DNA of 64,000 nt. Origin: Mycobacterium malmoense (GTDB lineage Bacteria > Actinomycetota > Actinomycetes > Mycobacteriales > Mycobacteriaceae). The notes under the pieces are model-generated. The model made no database searches and had not been told where the DNA came from. It worked only from the letters and a program-made list of their open reading frames with translations. The position numbers and the translations under genes were made by a program. Where the stretch lies: the NCBI RefSeq assembly GCF_019645855.1, contig NZ_CP080999.1, positions 3,286,001 to 3,350,000 of the forward strand, given 5' to 3'. This document shows, piece by piece, positions 1-8,246 of this stretch (positions are counted from its first letter, which is position 1; every line of letters begins with the position of its first letter).

Positions 1-704
1 CGCTGGTGCCCCGCTACGGCCTGCTCGCCAAACGCCCGGTCATCTCGAGCAGCTTCCTGCCCGTGTTGAACCACGTCGGCACCCACCTGATCACCACCCC
101 GATCGAGCGGATCACCCGCACCGCCATCCGCACCGTCGACGGCATCGACCACCCGGCCGACCTGATCGTGACGGCCACCGGTTACGAATTGTGGACCGAT
201 CCCGAAACATACAGGCCGGAAACGGTTTTGGGTGACGACGGATTCGACCTTGCCGAGTATTACCGCACCCACGGGCTGCGCAGCTACGCCGGTACCGCAC
301 ACCCGCAACTACCCAACCGGTGGGAGATCGTCGGGCCCCTGGGCTTCGTCGGATTCGCCTGGCCAGACTTCGTTGAGACCATGGCGGCCCACGCCGTGCG
401 CATCATCGACGAGGCCAGGCGCCGCGGAGCGGTGAAGGTCGCGGTAAGCGAGGCGGCGTTTGATCGATGGAACGATCGGATGCGCCGGCACGGCAAAGCC
501 GTTCACCTGTATCTCACGGCGTGCAACCCCGGTCTTTCCACCTACTTCGTCAACTCCCAGGACGACACCGTCTATCACCGGCCCCAAACCATTGCTGGGT
601 CACGCCGCTTCAGCCGGCGATCGCCCTTGACGGATTATGAATTCCACTGCAAGGCTGCCAGCAGACCACAATTGATGCCGCATTCAAAGGAGCTGTCGGC
701 ATGA
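1..704 (+). CDS. Flavin-containing monooxygenase (FMO/Baeyer-Villiger type), C-terminal part
   Basis: The window opens inside this gene: the frame is open from base 3 and the true start lies upstream. The roughly 230 visible residues are the C-terminal half of a class B flavoprotein monooxygenase. The segment LIVTATGYE carries the ATGY motif of this superfamily, and HPQLPNRWEIVGP follows as in related enzymes. The N-terminal GxGxxG motifs for FAD and NADPH must lie outside the window. The stop overlaps the next start in an ATGA, so the two genes are translationally coupled. Known relatives oxygenate ketones of steroid, terpenoid or aliphatic type. With an SDR next door, an alcohol-to-ketone-to-ester sequence is plausible, but this is inferred from context only. 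Confidence 0.82.
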   Translation, partial: LVPRYGLLAKRPVISSSFLPVLNHVGTHLITTPIERITRTAIRTVDGIDHPADLIVTATGYELWTDPETYRPETVLGDDGFDLAEYYRTHGLRSYAGTAHPQLPNRWEIVGPLGFVGFAWPDFVETMAAHAVRIIDEARRRGAVKVAVSEAAFDRWNDRMRRHGKAVHLYLTACNPGLSTYFVNSQDDTVYHRPQTIAGSRRFSRRSPLTDYEFHCKAASRPQLMPHSKELSA

Positions 705-1528
705 CCGACCCTGCTAACCCGTTGGCCGGCAAGGTCGCCTACGTGACCGGAGCCGCCCGCGGACAAGGCCGCTCGCACTGCATCCGGTTGGCCCGCGCCG
801 GCGCCGACATCGTCGCGATCGACGCCTGCGCGCCGGTCGCCGAGCACAACGGCTATCCCCCGGCACTGCCGGAAGACCTCGCCGAGACCGTCAGCCTGGT
901 CGAGAGTGAAGGCCGCAAGATCCTCGCCGCCGAGGTAGACGTCCGCGATTTGGCCGGCCAGCAACGGGTGGTGTCGAACGCGATCGAACAGTACGGCCGC
1001 CTGGACATCGTCGTGGCCAATGCCGGCGTACTGAATTGGGGCCGGCTGTGGGAAATTTCGGCCCAGCAGTGGCAGGACATCCTCGACATCAACCTGACCG
1101 GGCTGTGGAACACCATCAAAGCGACGGTGCCGCCGATGATCGCCGCCGGTAACGGCGGATCCATCATCACGATCAGCTCGGCGGCCGGCATCAAGGCCGT
1201 CCCCGGCTGTGGCCACTACTGCGCCAGCAAGTTCGGTGTCGTCGGCCTCACCAATTCATTGGCCATGGAACTCGGCGAATTCGGCATCCGCGTCAACTCC
1301 GTGCATCCGTACGGCACCGACACCCCCATGGGCAACGATGTGTCGATGTATCAGGTTTTCCAAGACCATCCGCATTACATTCACAGCTTCTCGCCGGGTG
1401 CGCTGCCGACGGATTCGCTAGCCGACCCCGACCTGATCTCTGACATCGTGGTCTGGCTCGCCAGCGACGCGTCGTCGCTGATCACCGCCGCCCAGATTCC
1501 CGCTGACAAGGGCTACATGAAGGTTTGA
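701..1528 (+). CDS. Mycofactocin-coupled SDR family oxidoreductase
   Basis: A 275-residue short-chain dehydrogenase. The Rossmann motif TGAARGQG is at residues 16-23, NAG follows near residue 107, and the catalytic Tyr173/Lys177 pair is in YCASK. The TGAARGQGRSH start and the insert before PEDLAETV are typical of the actinobacterial carveol-dehydrogenase-like branch, whose members hold their nicotinamide tightly and use mycofactocin as external acceptor; that assignment is from family knowledge. The start ATG overlaps the stop of the upstream monooxygenase, so the pair probably acts on the same substrate, oxidising a secondary alcohol to the ketone the monooxygenase would use. The substrate cannot be read from sequence. 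Confidence 0.85.
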   Translation: MTDPANPLAGKVAYVTGAARGQGRSHCIRLARAGADIVAIDACAPVAEHNGYPPALPEDLAETVSLVESEGRKILAAEVDVRDLAGQQRVVSNAIEQYGRLDIVVANAGVLNWGRLWEISAQQWQDILDINLTGLWNTIKATVPPMIAAGNGGSIITISSAAGIKAVPGCGHYCASKFGVVGLTNSLAMELGEFGIRVNSVHPYGTDTPMGNDVSMYQVFQDHPHYIHSFSPGALPTDSLADPDLISDIVVWLASDASSLITAAQIPADKGYMKV

Positions 1529-1570
1529 GCGTCCATCGATTTCCGATGGCATCGGCGGGGCGCCGCGGTA

Positions 1571-1687
1571 ACCATAGTCGCCGAGTCGCTCGGCGTCGAG
1601 CTCGACAAGATCCGGGAGACATGCGAGTTCGCCCCGTCGCCGCGCCGGCTCGAAACTGATCACATCGGCCGTAGGGGCGCTACGCCC
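1571..1687 (+). pseudogene. Remnant of a dihydrodipicolinate-reductase-like dehydrogenase
   Basis: Just downstream of the SDR an open stretch encodes VAESLGVELDKIRETCEFA and then SPRRLET. This resembles the middle of the NAD(P)-dependent dehydrogenases of the dihydrodipicolinate reductase/2,4-diaminopentanoate dehydrogenase type found in mycobacteria. No start codon, N-terminal Rossmann motif or continuing C-terminus is present, so if the resemblance is real this is an internal scrap of a decayed gene. The similarity is recalled, not computed, and the rest of the 1529-1762 gap shows nothing. Confidence 0.33.
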
Positions 1688-1762
1688 GCACCGGGAGGGA
1701 ATTCCCGCTTTTTGACGGAGCCCCCGGGCCACGGGTTGACACCTTGCAGATGTGGGAGGCGC

Positions 1763-2986
1763 TCAGGTGTAGCGGACCTGCCAGTGTTTAATGCCGTTGA
1801 TCCACGGCGAGCGTAGCCGCTCGGGCTCGGAAAGTTGCGTCAAGTTGGGCATTGTGTCAGCGATGGCGTTGAAGATCAGATCGATTTCCAACCGGGCCAG
1901 GTTTGCGCCCACGCAGTAGTGGGCCCCGGTGCCGCCGAACCCGACATGTGGGTTCGGGTCGCGCAAGACGTTGAACGAGAATGGATCGCCGAACGCCTCG
2001 TCGTCGAAGTTGGCCGAGCTGTAGAACAATCCGAGCCGCTGCCCTTGGCGAATGGTGACTCCGCCGAGTTCGGTGTCTTGGGTGGCGGCGCGCTGGAATG
2101 CCGTCACCGGAGTCGCCCAGCGCACGATCTCATCGGCCGTCGTCGCGGGTCGCTGGGCTTTGAACAATTCCCATTGCTCGGGATTGTCGACGAAGGCTTT
2201 CATGCCGTGGGTGATGGCGTTGCGAGTGGTTTCGTTGCCGGCGATCGAGAGCAGGATCACGAAGAATGAGAATTCCTCCGAGGCCAGCCCGTCACCGTCG
2301 ACATCAGCGGTTACCAGTTTGGTGACGATGTCGTCGACTGGTTCGGCGCGCCGTTGTTCGGCGAGATTCCATGCGTAGCCGATCAATTCGGCGGTGGCTT
2401 GGTTCGGGTCCACGTCGTATTCCGGATCATCCCAGTTGAGCACCTGGTTAGACCAGTCGAACAGCTTGCGTCGATCCGACTGTGGAACGCCGAGCAGTTC
2501 GGCGATCGCCTGCAGGGGAAGCTCACAAGCGACTTGCTCGACGAAGTCACCGGCCCCCGCCTGTCGCGCCTCGGCCACGATGGATTGCGCGCGGGCCGCT
2601 AGCGCTTCCCGCAGACTGTCGACGGCTCGTGGGGTGAATCCGCGCGAGATGATGCGTCGGTAGGCGGTGTGCTTAGGTGCATCCATGTTGACCAGCATCG
2701 CCTTGGACACCCCGATTTCCTCTTCGGTTGCGCCCGCAGGGTAGCGAATGATTGAGGTCTTCAGCGCCGAGGAGAACACGGCTGGGTTTCGCGAGACATC
2801 CTTTACATCGGCATGTTTGGTGACCGCCCAGTACCCGCCGTCGGTGTAGCCGCTGATCGGTGGCTGCTCAACCCACGACACCGGCGCCGTGCGCCGCAGA
2901 CTGGCGAACTCCTCGTGCGGTATCCGCGATCCCCATAAAGCCGGGTCGGTGAAATCGAGTCCGGGAGCCGAGCTTGGAGACGTCAT
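1763..2986 (-). CDS. Cytochrome P450, CYP125-like (steroid C26/27-monooxygenase family)
   Basis: A 407-residue P450. The heme-binding loop FGGTGAHYCVG puts the thiolate ligand at about Cys358. The I-helix oxygen-activation motif AGNETT begins near residue 249 and the K-helix ExxR is EIVR near 286. Long stretches read like mycobacterial CYP125 (FTDPA, NMDAP, ISRGFTPRAV, LPLQAIAELLGVPQ, NGIKHWQV). CYP125 oxidises the terminal side-chain carbon of cholesterol or cholestenone. This copy is about 25 residues shorter at the N-terminus and is not in the canonical KstR-controlled cholesterol region, so I call it a paralogue. It is divergent from the TetR gene, with a palindromic operator between them. 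No KstR-type AACnnGTT box was seen upstream. Confidence 0.88.
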   Translation of the reverse strand: MTSPSSAPGLDFTDPALWGSRIPHEEFASLRRTAPVSWVEQPPISGYTDGGYWAVTKHADVKDVSRNPAVFSSALKTSIIRYPAGATEEEIGVSKAMLVNMDAPKHTAYRRIISRGFTPRAVDSLREALAARAQSIVAEARQAGAGDFVEQVACELPLQAIAELLGVPQSDRRKLFDWSNQVLNWDDPEYDVDPNQATAELIGYAWNLAEQRRAEPVDDIVTKLVTADVDGDGLASEEFSFFVILLSIAGNETTRNAITHGMKAFVDNPEQWELFKAQRPATTADEIVRWATPVTAFQRAATQDTELGGVTIRQGQRLGLFYSSANFDDEAFGDPFSFNVLRDPNPHVGFGGTGAHYCVGANLARLEIDLIFNAIADTMPNLTQLSEPERLRSPWINGIKHWQVRYT

Positions 2987-3086
2987 GCGTGGACTCTCAA
3001 CGATGTCTCGATGTCTCGGTAGGTCTCCGTCATTGGAACGCTCCCCACTCCTCGTTGAGCACTACTACTGATACCGCCGCGCCGGA

Positions 3087-3124
3087 GGTGATCATACATT
3101 TATCATCTCCACTGTATGATCACC
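3087..3124. promoter_or_regulatory. Perfect 12-bp palindromic operator between P450 and TetR genes
   Basis: Left arm GGTGATCATACA (3087-3098) and right arm TGTATGATCACC (3113-3124) are exact reverse complements separated by 14 bases. The site lies between the divergent P450 and TetR genes, the usual position of a TetR autoregulatory operator. The ATG at 3116 falls inside the right arm, which argues against it as the TetR start. A related CATACA/TGTATG pair occurs at 6310-6333. Confidence 0.7.
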
Positions 3125-3238
3125 GTTTTGGTTAGGCCTTGTCAATGCCACGTCAATGCCGCACTGGAGGCTCGCCTCGCCGCGGGCGCGGCCTCGACCG
3201 ATATCCTGCGGCAATGGTGTTACGCAAGGGCGTCGGCC

Positions 3239-3871
3239 ATGGCGCGTAGGCGCGGCTGGGACGGTCATCCGCCAGTCACCGACGAGGAGGCCTCCCAGCG
3301 CATCGTGGCCGCGGCGGTGGAGCTGATCGCTGCGAGCGGCGCAGATGTCAGCATCGCTCAAGTTGCCGAGTCGTTGGGGGTAATCCGGCAGACGGTGTAT
3401 CGGTATTTTCCCAGCGCTGAGGCTCTGATGCAGGCCGCGGCGGTGGCCTCGGTCGACGGATTCCTCGACCGGCTCACCGAGGCTGTCCACGGCATCTGCG
3501 ATCCCGCTGAGGCCATGACCGAGGCGGTACTCTTCGCGCTCGAAGAGGTAACGCGCACACCGCATTTGGGCATTTTGTTGTCCGAGCCGTACCGCAACGC
3601 TCACACGCCGAGCCTTGCGTCTAAGGAAGCCCAGGAGTTTGGGATGCGGATGATCACCCGCTTCGACGTCGACTGGAACAGGTACGGTTATGACCAGCTC
3701 GCGCTTCGCGAGCTGGTGGAATTCACCCTCCGCACAATGCTGTCGTTCTTCGTAGCGCCTAACGATCCGCGCCGTAGCCGAGATGGCTTGCGGCGGTTCA
3801 TCAAACGGTGGCTGGGCGGCGCTATCGTGGCCCAACAATATGCCACGGTTGTCACCCCCCGCGGCCAATGA
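3239..3871 (+). CDS. TetR/AcrR-family transcriptional regulator
   Basis: About 210 residues from ATG 3239 (MARRRGWDGHPP). A longer frame opens at ATG 3116, but that codon lies inside the palindromic operator and the added residues are not TetR-like, so the internal start is preferred. The helix-turn-helix is VSIAQVAESLGV followed by RQTVYRYF, the canonical recognition-helix pattern. The remaining residues form the helical ligand-binding domain. Divergent transcription from the CYP125-like gene across a perfect palindrome suggests self-repression and repression of the P450, probably relieved by a hydrophobic substrate or acyl-CoA. A similar site before the flavoprotein/EchA pair suggests the regulon covers the whole cluster. 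The ligand is unknown. Confidence 0.85.
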   Translation: MARRRGWDGHPPVTDEEASQRIVAAAVELIAASGADVSIAQVAESLGVIRQTVYRYFPSAEALMQAAAVASVDGFLDRLTEAVHGICDPAEAMTEAVLFALEEVTRTPHLGILLSEPYRNAHTPSLASKEAQEFGMRMITRFDVDWNRYGYDQLALRELVEFTLRTMLSFFVAPNDPRRSRDGLRRFIKRWLGGAIVAQQYATVVTPRGQ

Positions 3872-4023
3872 GTTCGCCGCTAGGTGTTCTCGAACACCGG
3901 CACTAGGGGTCGACTTGGCGAGTGCCCATATCCGCTACGTCGCGATCGCCGTCGCACCTGGCGTCCGGGCTGGAAGCTGACGCTGGATTGCGCGTCGACC
4001 TGGCACCGAAACGTTTGGCCGGG

Positions 4024-4671
4024 TTACACCTTGCCCTGGCGTAGCTCGCGGACGACAAGCCGCCCGTAATACCAGGCCGTCTTGACCACCGTCGGCACGT
4101 CGATGGTGCTGAACAGGGAGTCGGCCAAGCCAAAAGGCAACATCCCGGGAATCGGTCCCCGCGCGTACTCCAGCATGAACGCCGCGTCGGGGACGGCGTA
4201 GCCCTTGGCCCGACCGCCCGCCAGATACGCGACGTCGCCAGGTCCGTATACGCTCCGCTCGAACTGCCCCTCCTCGTAACACCACACCTCGCCGTCGATG
4301 ATGAAGTCCCACACCTCGCTGCCATAACGGCCAGAATGGCCCTCCGTCCCGATCGGGGTGCCGAAAAAGATCAAATATTCGGACAGCGAAGCATGCAATA
4401 ACTTCATTTGCCCCATCGCGCCGCCGGCATTGTTGAACACCCACGGGATGTCATCATGAATGTGACCCGGATACTCGCGTCTCAATTCGGCGATTATCTG
4501 GGCAAAAGCCTCGTCCTTGGTCTCCAAACCGACAGCACGCTTCGCAATAGCGTGAAGACTCTCAGAATCGAATATCGCTCCCATGAACCGCGACCCTACT
4601 TGGGTCATACGCGCCACGTCTAGAGTGTATGGTTGCAGCCGATCAGGGTAGCCCTCCAGCATGGTCGCCAC
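4024..4671 (-). CDS. ERG2/sigma-1 receptor-like protein (putative sterol C8-isomerase family)
   Basis: A protein of about 215 residues with a striking match to fungal C-8 sterol isomerase (ERG2) and the animal sigma-1 receptor: WVFNNAGGAMG, then HASLSEYLIFFGTPIGTEGH, then LEYARGPIP. The two acidic residues that matter in the family, sigma-1 Asp126 and Glu172, align with Asp122 (EVWDFIIDG) and Glu168 (FMLEYARG). The N-terminal transmembrane anchor of the eukaryotic proteins is absent. Start is GTG 4671 or ATG 4662; no clear ribosome site separates them. It lies 20 bases after the upstream flavoprotein gene, so it is co-transcribed. ERG2 moves the sterol ring B double bond from C8 to C7. Since mycobacteria are not known to make ergosterol, a role on host or environmental sterols or triterpenoids is inferred. 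Confidence 0.85.
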   Translation of the reverse strand: MATMLEGYPDRLQPYTLDVARMTQVGSRFMGAIFDSESLHAIAKRAVGLETKDEAFAQIIAELRREYPGHIHDDIPWVFNNAGGAMGQMKLLHASLSEYLIFFGTPIGTEGHSGRYGSEVWDFIIDGEVWCYEEGQFERSVYGPGDVAYLAGGRAKGYAVPDAAFMLEYARGPIPGMLPFGLADSLFSTIDVPTVVKTAWYYGRLVVRELRQGKV

Positions 4672-4691
4672 GATCTGCGGCCCGGGCCGCT

Positions 4692-6173
4692 CTAGATCAA
4701 TTGCTCAAGTTGCCAGCGATCGCGATGCACATTGATATACCTGTCGACCTCGCGGGCGACCTTGACGGCTGAATCCGCGGCTCCATGGGTGCCAAGCCCC
4801 TGGCCAGTGGAGAAACCCACGAAATACAGCCCGCGCACCGGCGATTTAGCCGTGGGCGCATGCCGGCCGCATTGGCCGACGGTTTGCGCCAGCCCGTAGA
4901 CCTCACCACCTTGACCCGGCAGCACCGAGGCGCTACCAACTTCGGAAACGGCTGCGGGACCGAAGGATTCAAGCCGCTCGGCACCATCGAGCAATCCGGG
5001 CCACACCCGGTCGACGATCTCGCGCGTTCTGGCCAGATACGGGGCCGGGTCCAGGTTGGGATGCGAAGGCGAGGTCATTCCGGCATACACCAACTGCCGG
5101 CCAGCTGGAGCCATCCCCCGATAGACCGAATTCGTCCCGACAAACACATACGCGTCCTTTGGCGGTATGCCCGTCTTGGCCGCCTCGGCCCACTGCCTCG
5201 AAGTCACCACGGTGTTGTGCGAAAAGTAGATATTCGTATATCCCTTGAGGACTTCGCGCGGGATGAACGCACGGTAACCGACGAAGCCCCAGCCGGGGTG
5301 GAGGTCGGTGACATAGTTGAGGTAGCCGCGGTCGAAGTGCTCGCGCCCAACGAGACTGAGCACGGTCGTAGGAATCGACGCATTCGAAATGACTGCGGGG
5401 GCACGAAACGTTCCCGCGTCCGTTTCCACCCCGGTGACCCGACCGTCGTCCACAGTTATGCGATGAACCTTCTCGCCGAGACGGACCGTACCGCCGTTGC
5501 GCCGCACGACGTCGGTGAAGACTTCAAACATGTGGCCATAGCCGCCGACAACGTAGCGGCTGGACCCCTGCTTGGACGACTGCTGATAAATCCGAACGAA
5601 CTCGCTGGCGCATGCCACATCGGCGGGAGTTTCCAACGCGCCTTCGGACAGCGTTCCGAGCAGACCATATATCGAAGGCGAGGGGTTATACCGGGTCAGC
5701 AGCTCATGGACCGTCACGTCGTCAAGGGCTGAAATGTCGGGCTCCTTCATGGTGAGCAGGCGCATCATCAGCCGCACATCGCCGACTAGCTTGCGCGGCG
5801 GTATCTGCAGCTTGCGCAGCATCTCTACGGCGGTTATCGGCGAATCTCTCATCTCGATATGCGCGATATCCCCGGAAGGCAGACCGAAAGCGAAACTCCC
5901 GACAACCTTGGGCGTAATCAACTGGATTTCGCGCTCCAGCGCCAGTTCCTTGATGACGTGCGCGAACACCGATCCTCGGGACGGAACACCGTTGATGGGA
6001 AACAATTCGTAGGTGAACCCATCACGCTGTTGCCGCATCATGCGCCCGCCCGGAAGAGCGTTCTTGTCGATCAGCAACACGCGGTGGCCACGATGAGCGA
6101 GTAATGCCGCGCAGGTGCTGCCTCCGGGACCCGCGCCGGCCACGATCACGTCGAAATTGTCGTTGCCGCTCAC
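4692..6173 (-). CDS. FAD-dependent oxidoreductase, phytoene desaturase/retinol saturase-like
   Basis: Nearly 500 residues from GTG 6173 (VSGNDNFDVIVAG); an ATG at 6230 would add 19 residues of low-complexity sequence. The dinucleotide-binding motif is VAGAGPGGSTCAALLAHRGH followed by an acidic residue in LLIDK. The family's second FAD motif is at the C-terminus: GLYFVGFSTGQGLGTHGAADSA. Overall length and ends match the CrtI/RetSat class of amine-oxidase-fold flavoproteins, which saturate, desaturate or isomerise isoprenoid double bonds. It precedes the ERG2-like gene by 20 bases in the same transcript, so the two probably act in turn on the double bonds of one polycyclic or isoprenoid substrate. 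That pairing is inference. Confidence 0.8.
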   Translation of the reverse strand: MSGNDNFDVIVAGAGPGGSTCAALLAHRGHRVLLIDKNALPGGRMMRQQRDGFTYELFPINGVPSRGSVFAHVIKELALEREIQLITPKVVGSFAFGLPSGDIAHIEMRDSPITAVEMLRKLQIPPRKLVGDVRLMMRLLTMKEPDISALDDVTVHELLTRYNPSPSIYGLLGTLSEGALETPADVACASEFVRIYQQSSKQGSSRYVVGGYGHMFEVFTDVVRRNGGTVRLGEKVHRITVDDGRVTGVETDAGTFRAPAVISNASIPTTVLSLVGREHFDRGYLNYVTDLHPGWGFVGYRAFIPREVLKGYTNIYFSHNTVVTSRQWAEAAKTGIPPKDAYVFVGTNSVYRGMAPAGRQLVYAGMTSPSHPNLDPAPYLARTREIVDRVWPGLLDGAERLESFGPAAVSEVGSASVLPGQGGEVYGLAQTVGQCGRHAPTAKSPVRGLYFVGFSTGQGLGTHGAADSAVKVAREVDRYINVHRDRWQLEQLI

Positions 6174-6309
6174 TTGTCGCCACTCCGTGTGCACGACGCC
6201 ATTGGGAGTACCGCCCGCCGCACCTGGCATCCGGCTCGCTGCTTCCTAATCGGTGATTTGTCGACGTCGTTGCCCCTGCAACGGATTACCGGCAGCCGAT
6301 ATTCATGGT

Positions 6310-6333
6310 CATACAACATGAACACAGTGTATG
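6310..6333. promoter_or_regulatory. Second CATACA/TGTATG operator, flavoprotein/EchA divergent promoter
   Basis: CATACA (6310-6315) and TGTATG (6328-6333) form an inverted pair with a 12-base spacer in the gap between the divergent flavoprotein and enoyl-CoA hydratase genes. The same half-sites make up the core of the TetR-associated palindrome at 3087-3124, there with 14 bases between. As there, an upstream candidate start ATG (6331) falls inside the right half-site. Confidence 0.5.
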
Positions 6334-6348
6334 GTCTTCGCGGTGAGC

Positions 6349-7182
6349 ATGGTGACGGTAGAACGGCCGCGTCAAGGCATTGCCCTCGTCCTGTTGAATC
6401 GACCGGAGCGGATGAATTCTGTCGCATTCGATCTCATGGTCCCCCTGAAGAGAACGTTGGAAGAGATCTCTTATGACAACACTGTTCGGGTAGTCGTGCT
6501 GACCGGTGTGGGGCGCGGTTTCTCGTCGGGCGCCGACCACAAGTCCGCCGGACCTGTCCCGCATATCGACGGATTGACTCGTCCAACAATGGGTTTACGG
6601 TCGATGGAGTTACTCGACGATGTGGTGCTGACCCTGCGGAAAATGCACCAACCCGTGATTGCGGCGGTCAACGGCGCGGCGATCGGAGGCGGGCTGTGCC
6701 TGGCGCTGGCGGCCGACATCCGTGTCGCGTCCTCGTCCGCTTACTTCCGGGCCGCGGGTATCAACAACGGGCTCAGTGCGAGCGAACTTGGCCTGAGCTA
6801 TCTGCTGCCCAAAGCCGTTGGAACCTCGCGAGCTTTCGACATCATGCTCACCGGGCGAGATGTCGATGCCGTAGAGGCCGAGCGCATCGGGCTGGTGTCG
6901 CGGCATGTCGCGCCCCAGGACCTGCTTCCCACCTGTTTGGACATGGCCGAACTGATCGCGAGTTTTTCGCGGCCGGGGGTGGAACTGACCAAGCGAACGC
7001 TGTGGACCGGCCTCGATGCAACCAGCCTCGAGGGGCACATGCAAGCCGAGGGTCTGGGTCAGCTCTATATCCGACTGCTCACCAGCAATTTCGAAGAGGC
7101 CGTCGCCGCTCGCGCCCAACAACGGGCACCGGTGTTCACCGACGACATGGTGTCGATTCTCGATGACGAACAACTGAAGTAG
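6349..7182 (+). CDS. Enoyl-CoA hydratase/isomerase family protein, EchA12-like
   Basis: A crotonase-fold protein of 277 residues from ATG 6349; the ATG at 6331 lies in an operator-like half-site. It reads closely like M. tuberculosis EchA12: LNRPERMNS, RVVVLTGVGRGFSSGADHKS, the oxyanion-hole segment NGAAIGGGLCLALAADIRVAS and the C-terminal EAVAARAQQRAPVF. The position after GLCLALAADIRVASSSAYFR lacks an obvious acidic catalytic pair, so hydratase versus isomerase activity is open. Transcribed divergently from the flavoprotein/ERG2-like pair. It probably handles an acyl-CoA intermediate of whatever the cluster degrades. Confidence 0.85.
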   Translation: MVTVERPRQGIALVLLNRPERMNSVAFDLMVPLKRTLEEISYDNTVRVVVLTGVGRGFSSGADHKSAGPVPHIDGLTRPTMGLRSMELLDDVVLTLRKMHQPVIAAVNGAAIGGGLCLALAADIRVASSSAYFRAAGINNGLSASELGLSYLLPKAVGTSRAFDIMLTGRDVDAVEAERIGLVSRHVAPQDLLPTCLDMAELIASFSRPGVELTKRTLWTGLDATSLEGHMQAEGLGQLYIRLLTSNFEEAVAARAQQRAPVFTDDMVSILDDEQLK

Positions 7183-7490
7183 CTTTTCACTGCCCGAACC
7201 GCGCCCCTGTCCAAAGCGCATAAATCCCTCACAGCGGGCATATTCACGACCGGTTTTGCTGTTCCTGGTGTTATGGCTGGGCGCGCACTGAGCGCAAAAC
7301 TTCACGGCGATGTTGAACCTCGTAACCGAGCCGTACAACGCCTCGCCCGGCACGACATTCCGGCAACGTGCGTGCGCCCGATCGCGCCAATTTCTGCCGT
7401 ATTTGCGGTGTTTCGATCACTCAAAGCGCTACACCGTCGTCGTTCGGCGCCCGAAGCGGTGCCGTTGAGGGACCGGACAGGAGGACCCAA
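7183..7490. other. Intergenic region without a recognised gene
   Basis: 308 bases between the enoyl-CoA hydratase and the lipoprotein gene. Short frames exist on both strands but none has a convincing ribosome site, codon pattern or family resemblance. It presumably holds the promoter of the lipoprotein gene. Confidence 0.5.
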
Positions 7491-8246
7491 ATGATCGCAA
7501 CGTCGGTGAAGGCGCCCCTCGGTGCTGCCACCGCGCGCCATCGCATCGCGTGCGTTCTTTTCGCCGCGGCGGGCCTGTGTCTGATGCTGACCGGCTGCAC
7601 CGTATCCACCATCGGGCGCCCGGCGGCGGCTCCCGACCTGGGGCATTGGCAGCCTCCGCCGATCCTGAGCTCGCGGCTGGGGAACCTGCTGCTCAGCGAA
7701 AGCGACGTCAATGTCGTCGGCGGCACGACGGCCATGGCGCTACGCAGGCCGATCTCCGAGATGTCGCACAGCGACGGTCTGGGTACCAATCGGAATTGCC
7801 TGGATGCCTATTCCCCGATCGAGGCCGCCGTCTACCAAGACAGCAACTGGGTGGCGGTGCAAGGGCAGCTCCTCGACAATGTTCACTCGCGGGTCGACGC
7901 GCACATGCACGCCTTGGTCCAGGCCGTGGTCGGGTTCCGCGACGCCGACGCGGCCCAGCAATTCTTTAGCCGAGCCGAACCGCGGTGGTCCGCCTGCGCC
8001 AATCGGACACTGACCATCACGCAACCCGACCAGGATCCCGTCTCGTGGGCCTTGGGCGAGCTGGTGACGAGCGACACCGCGCTGACCATCATGCAAACCC
8101 TCGACGGCGTCGACGGCTTTGCCTGCCAACGCGCGATGGGAGTGCGCAACAACATCATCATCGACGCGCTGTGGTGTGGATTCGACACCACCAACCAGGC
8201 AGGCGAGGTCGTCACCAAGATCGCCGCCGCGGTATCACAAGCATGA
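7491..8246 (+). CDS. Lipoprotein with PknH-like extracellular sensor domain
   Basis: 251 residues from ATG 7491, preceded by GAGGA. The N-terminus is a lipoprotein signal: basic residues, a hydrophobic core (CVLFAAAGLCLML) and the lipobox LTGC. The mature part matches the PknH C-terminal sensor domain shared by PknH and mycobacterial lipoproteins such as LppH: LGNLLLSESDVNVV, a central WVAVQGQ and paired cysteines (NCLDAYSP, WSACANRT, GFACQRAM, LWCGFDT) expected to form disulfides. Such proteins sit on the outer face of the plasma membrane and probably bind a ligand. No kinase is linked here, so its partner is unknown. Confidence 0.85.
   Translation: MIATSVKAPLGAATARHRIACVLFAAAGLCLMLTGCTVSTIGRPAAAPDLGHWQPPPILSSRLGNLLLSESDVNVVGGTTAMALRRPISEMSHSDGLGTNRNCLDAYSPIEAAVYQDSNWVAVQGQLLDNVHSRVDAHMHALVQAVVGFRDADAAQQFFSRAEPRWSACANRTLTITQPDQDPVSWALGELVTSDTALTIMQTLDGVDGFACQRAMGVRNNIIIDALWCGFDTTNQAGEVVTKIAAAVSQA

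Noticed and set aside
2987..3115. KstR-type box upstream of the CYP125-like gene
   Set aside because: No AACnnGTT core was found; the palindrome present is different.
3116..3238. Earlier TetR start at ATG 3116
   Set aside because: The codon lies in the right arm of a perfect palindrome and the extra residues are not TetR-like.
4625..4634. TGTATGGT half-site inside the ERG2-like gene as a third operator
   Set aside because: Single half-site with no inverted partner and within coding sequence; likely chance.
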